Below the pieces are notes generated by a model. It was given only the letters and a program-made list of their open reading frames with translations, made no database searches and was not told the origin of the DNA. A stretch of DNA of 14,703 nt from assembly GCA_900550195.1 (NCBI GenBank), contig URRB01000024.1, forward strand, positions 1 through 14,703, given 5' to 3'. Below are positions 13,516-14,703 of this stretch, in pieces. The translations under genes were made by a program, and so were the position numbers. Within the stretch, counting starts at the first letter, position 1; every line of letters starts with the position of its first letter. The stretch comes from an uncultured Collinsella sp. (GTDB lineage: Bacteria; Actinomycetota; Coriobacteriia; Coriobacteriales; Coriobacteriaceae).

Positions 13516-14583
13516 ATGCGCGACAAGCTCGAAAAGATCATCAAGGCCTACGAGGAGCTCGAGAAGAAGCTTTCCGACCCGGCCGTCGCCTCCGATATCA
13601 AGGAGTTCACGCGTCTCAACAAGGAATACGCGCACCAGTCCGACCTCATCGCCGCCTCGCGCGAGTACATCGGCGCGCTCGATGACATCGAGGCTGCCAA
13701 GGAAATGCTGCACGATACCACCGATGCCGATGAGAAGGAGATGCTCCAGATGGACATCTCCGAAAACGAGGCCAAGCTCCCCCAGCTCGAGGAAGACATC
13801 AAGTACATGCTCATCCCGAGCGACCCCAACGACGACAAGAACACCATCGTCGAGATTCGCTCCGCCGCCGGTGGTGACGAGGCCGCCATCTTTGCCGGCG
13901 ACCTCTACAAGATGTATCAGCGCTTTTGCGAGTCGCGCGGCTGGAAGACTACCGTGCTCGATTCCAGCCCCAGCGAGGCCGGCGGCTTTAAGTCCATTGA
14001 GTTCAAGGTCGAGGGCGACCGCGTCTACTCCGTTATGAAGTACGAGTCCGGCGTGCACCGTGTCCAGCGCGTCCCCAAGACCGAGTCCCAGGGCCGCATT
14101 CAGACCTCCACGGCTACCGTCGCCGTGCTTCCCGAGGCCGAGGAAATCGACGTCCAGATCAACCAGTCTGACCTGCGCATCGACACCTACTGCGCCTCCG
14201 GCCCTGGCGGTCAGTGCGTTAACACCACCTACTCCGCCGTGCGCATCACCCACCTGCCCACCAACACCGTGGTGCAGTCGCAGGAGCAGCGTTCCCAGAT
14301 CCAGAACCGCGAGGTCTGCATGCAGATGCTGCGCGCCCGTCTGTACGAGATGGAACTCGAGAAGCAGCAGGCAGAGCTCGGTGCCGAGCGCCAGAGCCAG
14401 ATCGGCCACGGTAACCGTTCCGAGAAGATCCGTACCTACAACCAGCCGCAGGACCGCGTGACCGATCACCGCATCGGTTTCAACTCCACCTACAACGGCG
14501 TCCTTCTGGGTGACCAGCTCGGCACCGTGATCGAGGCGCTCGCTGCCGCCGAGCGAGCCGAGAAGCTGGCACAGGCCGTTTAA
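13516..14583 (+). CDS. prfA: Peptide chain release factor 1
   Basis: 355 residues, the standard RF1 length. It recognises UAA and UAG in the ribosomal A site and triggers hydrolysis of peptidyl-tRNA. The N-terminal coiled-coil domain (KIIKAYEELEKKLSDPAV) is followed by RSAAGGDEAAIFAGDL. The codon-recognition region has VQRVPKTESQGRIQTS, where PKT fills the RF1 P-x-T position, which marks it as RF1 not RF2. GGQ is at 231-233. The context after GGQ is CVNTTYSAVRITH, where HVNTTDSAVRITH is common. The C-terminus keeps RTYNQPQDRVTDHRI. The ATG at 13516 follows AAAGGAG (13503-13509) at 6 nt. prmC, a frequent neighbour, does not follow directly; two hairpins do. Confidence 0.97.
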   Translation: MRDKLEKIIKAYEELEKKLSDPAVASDIKEFTRLNKEYAHQSDLIAASREYIGALDDIEAAKEMLHDTTDADEKEMLQMDISENEAKLPQLEEDIKYMLIPSDPNDDKNTIVEIRSAAGGDEAAIFAGDLYKMYQRFCESRGWKTTVLDSSPSEAGGFKSIEFKVEGDRVYSVMKYESGVHRVQRVPKTESQGRIQTSTATVAVLPEAEEIDVQINQSDLRIDTYCASGPGGQCVNTTYSAVRITHLPTNTVVQSQEQRSQIQNREVCMQMLRARLYEMELEKQQAELGAERQSQIGHGNRSEKIRTYNQPQDRVTDHRIGFNSTYNGVLLGDQLGTVIEALAAAERAEKLAQAV

Positions 14584-14611
14584 GTTACGGCGTTTTACCA
14601 AACGCCGTAAC
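14584..14611 (+). terminator. 12-bp hairpin directly after prfA
   Basis: GTTACGGCGTTT (14584-14595) pairs perfectly with AAACGCCGTAAC (14600-14611) around TACC. It starts at the base after the stop codon. There is no T-run after it, so it may be an mRNA-end stabiliser or a weak terminator backed up by the next hairpin. Confidence 0.55.
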
Positions 14612-14703
14612 TGCTCGACGCTGCGCGCCACCCAGAGCGACAATTTGGCATTCAAAAGGCAAGGCATGACCAGAAGGTCTATGCCTTGCCTTTTTCATGC
14701 CAA
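14612..14703. repeat. Extended palindromic element with terminator core, copy 2 (cut by window end)
   Basis: The left flank (CGCTGCGCGCCACCCAGAGC and on to the hairpin) nearly repeats 8658-8713. The right flank begins TCATGCCA, as at 8741-8748, and then the window ends. The core between the arms is reversed relative to copy 1. Confidence 0.65.
14654..14695 (+). terminator. Rho-independent terminator downstream of prfA
   Basis: AAAAGGCAAGGCAT (14654-14667) pairs with ATGCCTTGCCTTTT (14681-14694). Inside, GACC pairs with GGTC around AGAA, and T14680 is bulged. Five T (14691-14695) follow. The arms are identical to the hairpin at 8700-8741, but loop and bulge are the reverse complement. Confidence 0.85.

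Noticed and set aside
13471..14667. 398-codon minus-strand open frame over prfA
   Set aside because: Antisense to a certain gene, Leu/Gly/Val-rich low-complexity product, no ribosome site, and its start lies inside the terminator hairpin.

Overview
The window looks like ordinary chromosome from a high-GC gut actinobacterium of the Coriobacteriia, most like Collinsella. That is an inference from the protein families, the codon bias and the dense short intergenic palindromes; no rRNA or marker search was possible. I see 13 well-supported protein genes. There is no tRNA, rRNA, CRISPR array, insertion sequence or phage gene.

Layout: (1) 1-361 has no gene but holds a repeat-rich intergenic element with a strong 18-bp hairpin. 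(2) 362-1508 (+) is a two-gene unit with an 8-nt overlap: a PfkB-fold pyridoxal/pyridoxamine kinase and a small Cys-rich TIGR04076-type protein. (3) 1693-3054 (+) and 3721-5091 (-) are two different AAA_14/DUF4143 ATPases, each ending in a PD-(D/E)xK-like signature. They converge on a low-molecular-weight tyrosine phosphatase (3241-3687, -) and a large hairpin. (4) 5287-6540 (-) is a 12-TM MFS exporter, divergent from an acidic single-pass membrane protein of unknown function (6802-7671, +). (5) 7751-8644 (+) is a LacX-type aldose 1-epimerase followed by a strong terminator. (6) 8908-13288 (+) is a polar amino-acid ABC transporter (Tat-type lipoprotein, permease, ATPase) followed by an M20 metallopeptidase, plausibly an amino-acid/peptide scavenging unit. 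(7) 13516-14583 (+) is prfA (release factor 1), followed by two hairpins.

The most interesting signals lie between genes. Each DUF4143 ATPase has an array of TTTCAT/TTTCGT repeats spaced exactly 33 nt apart, ending just upstream of its Shine-Dalgarno; the second array is also a concentric palindrome. Four copies of a TGTGACAAAGGGA-CAG-TCCCTTTGTCACA palindrome are scattered through the window, one with matching changes on both arms and a reversed loop. The hairpins after lacX and prfA are the same element with the core flipped. The prfA leader holds an 8-codon ORF ending in UAG, a stop read only by the protein prfA encodes; its frame next stops at a UAA touching the prfA Shine-Dalgarno. None of the 13 genes ends in TGA.
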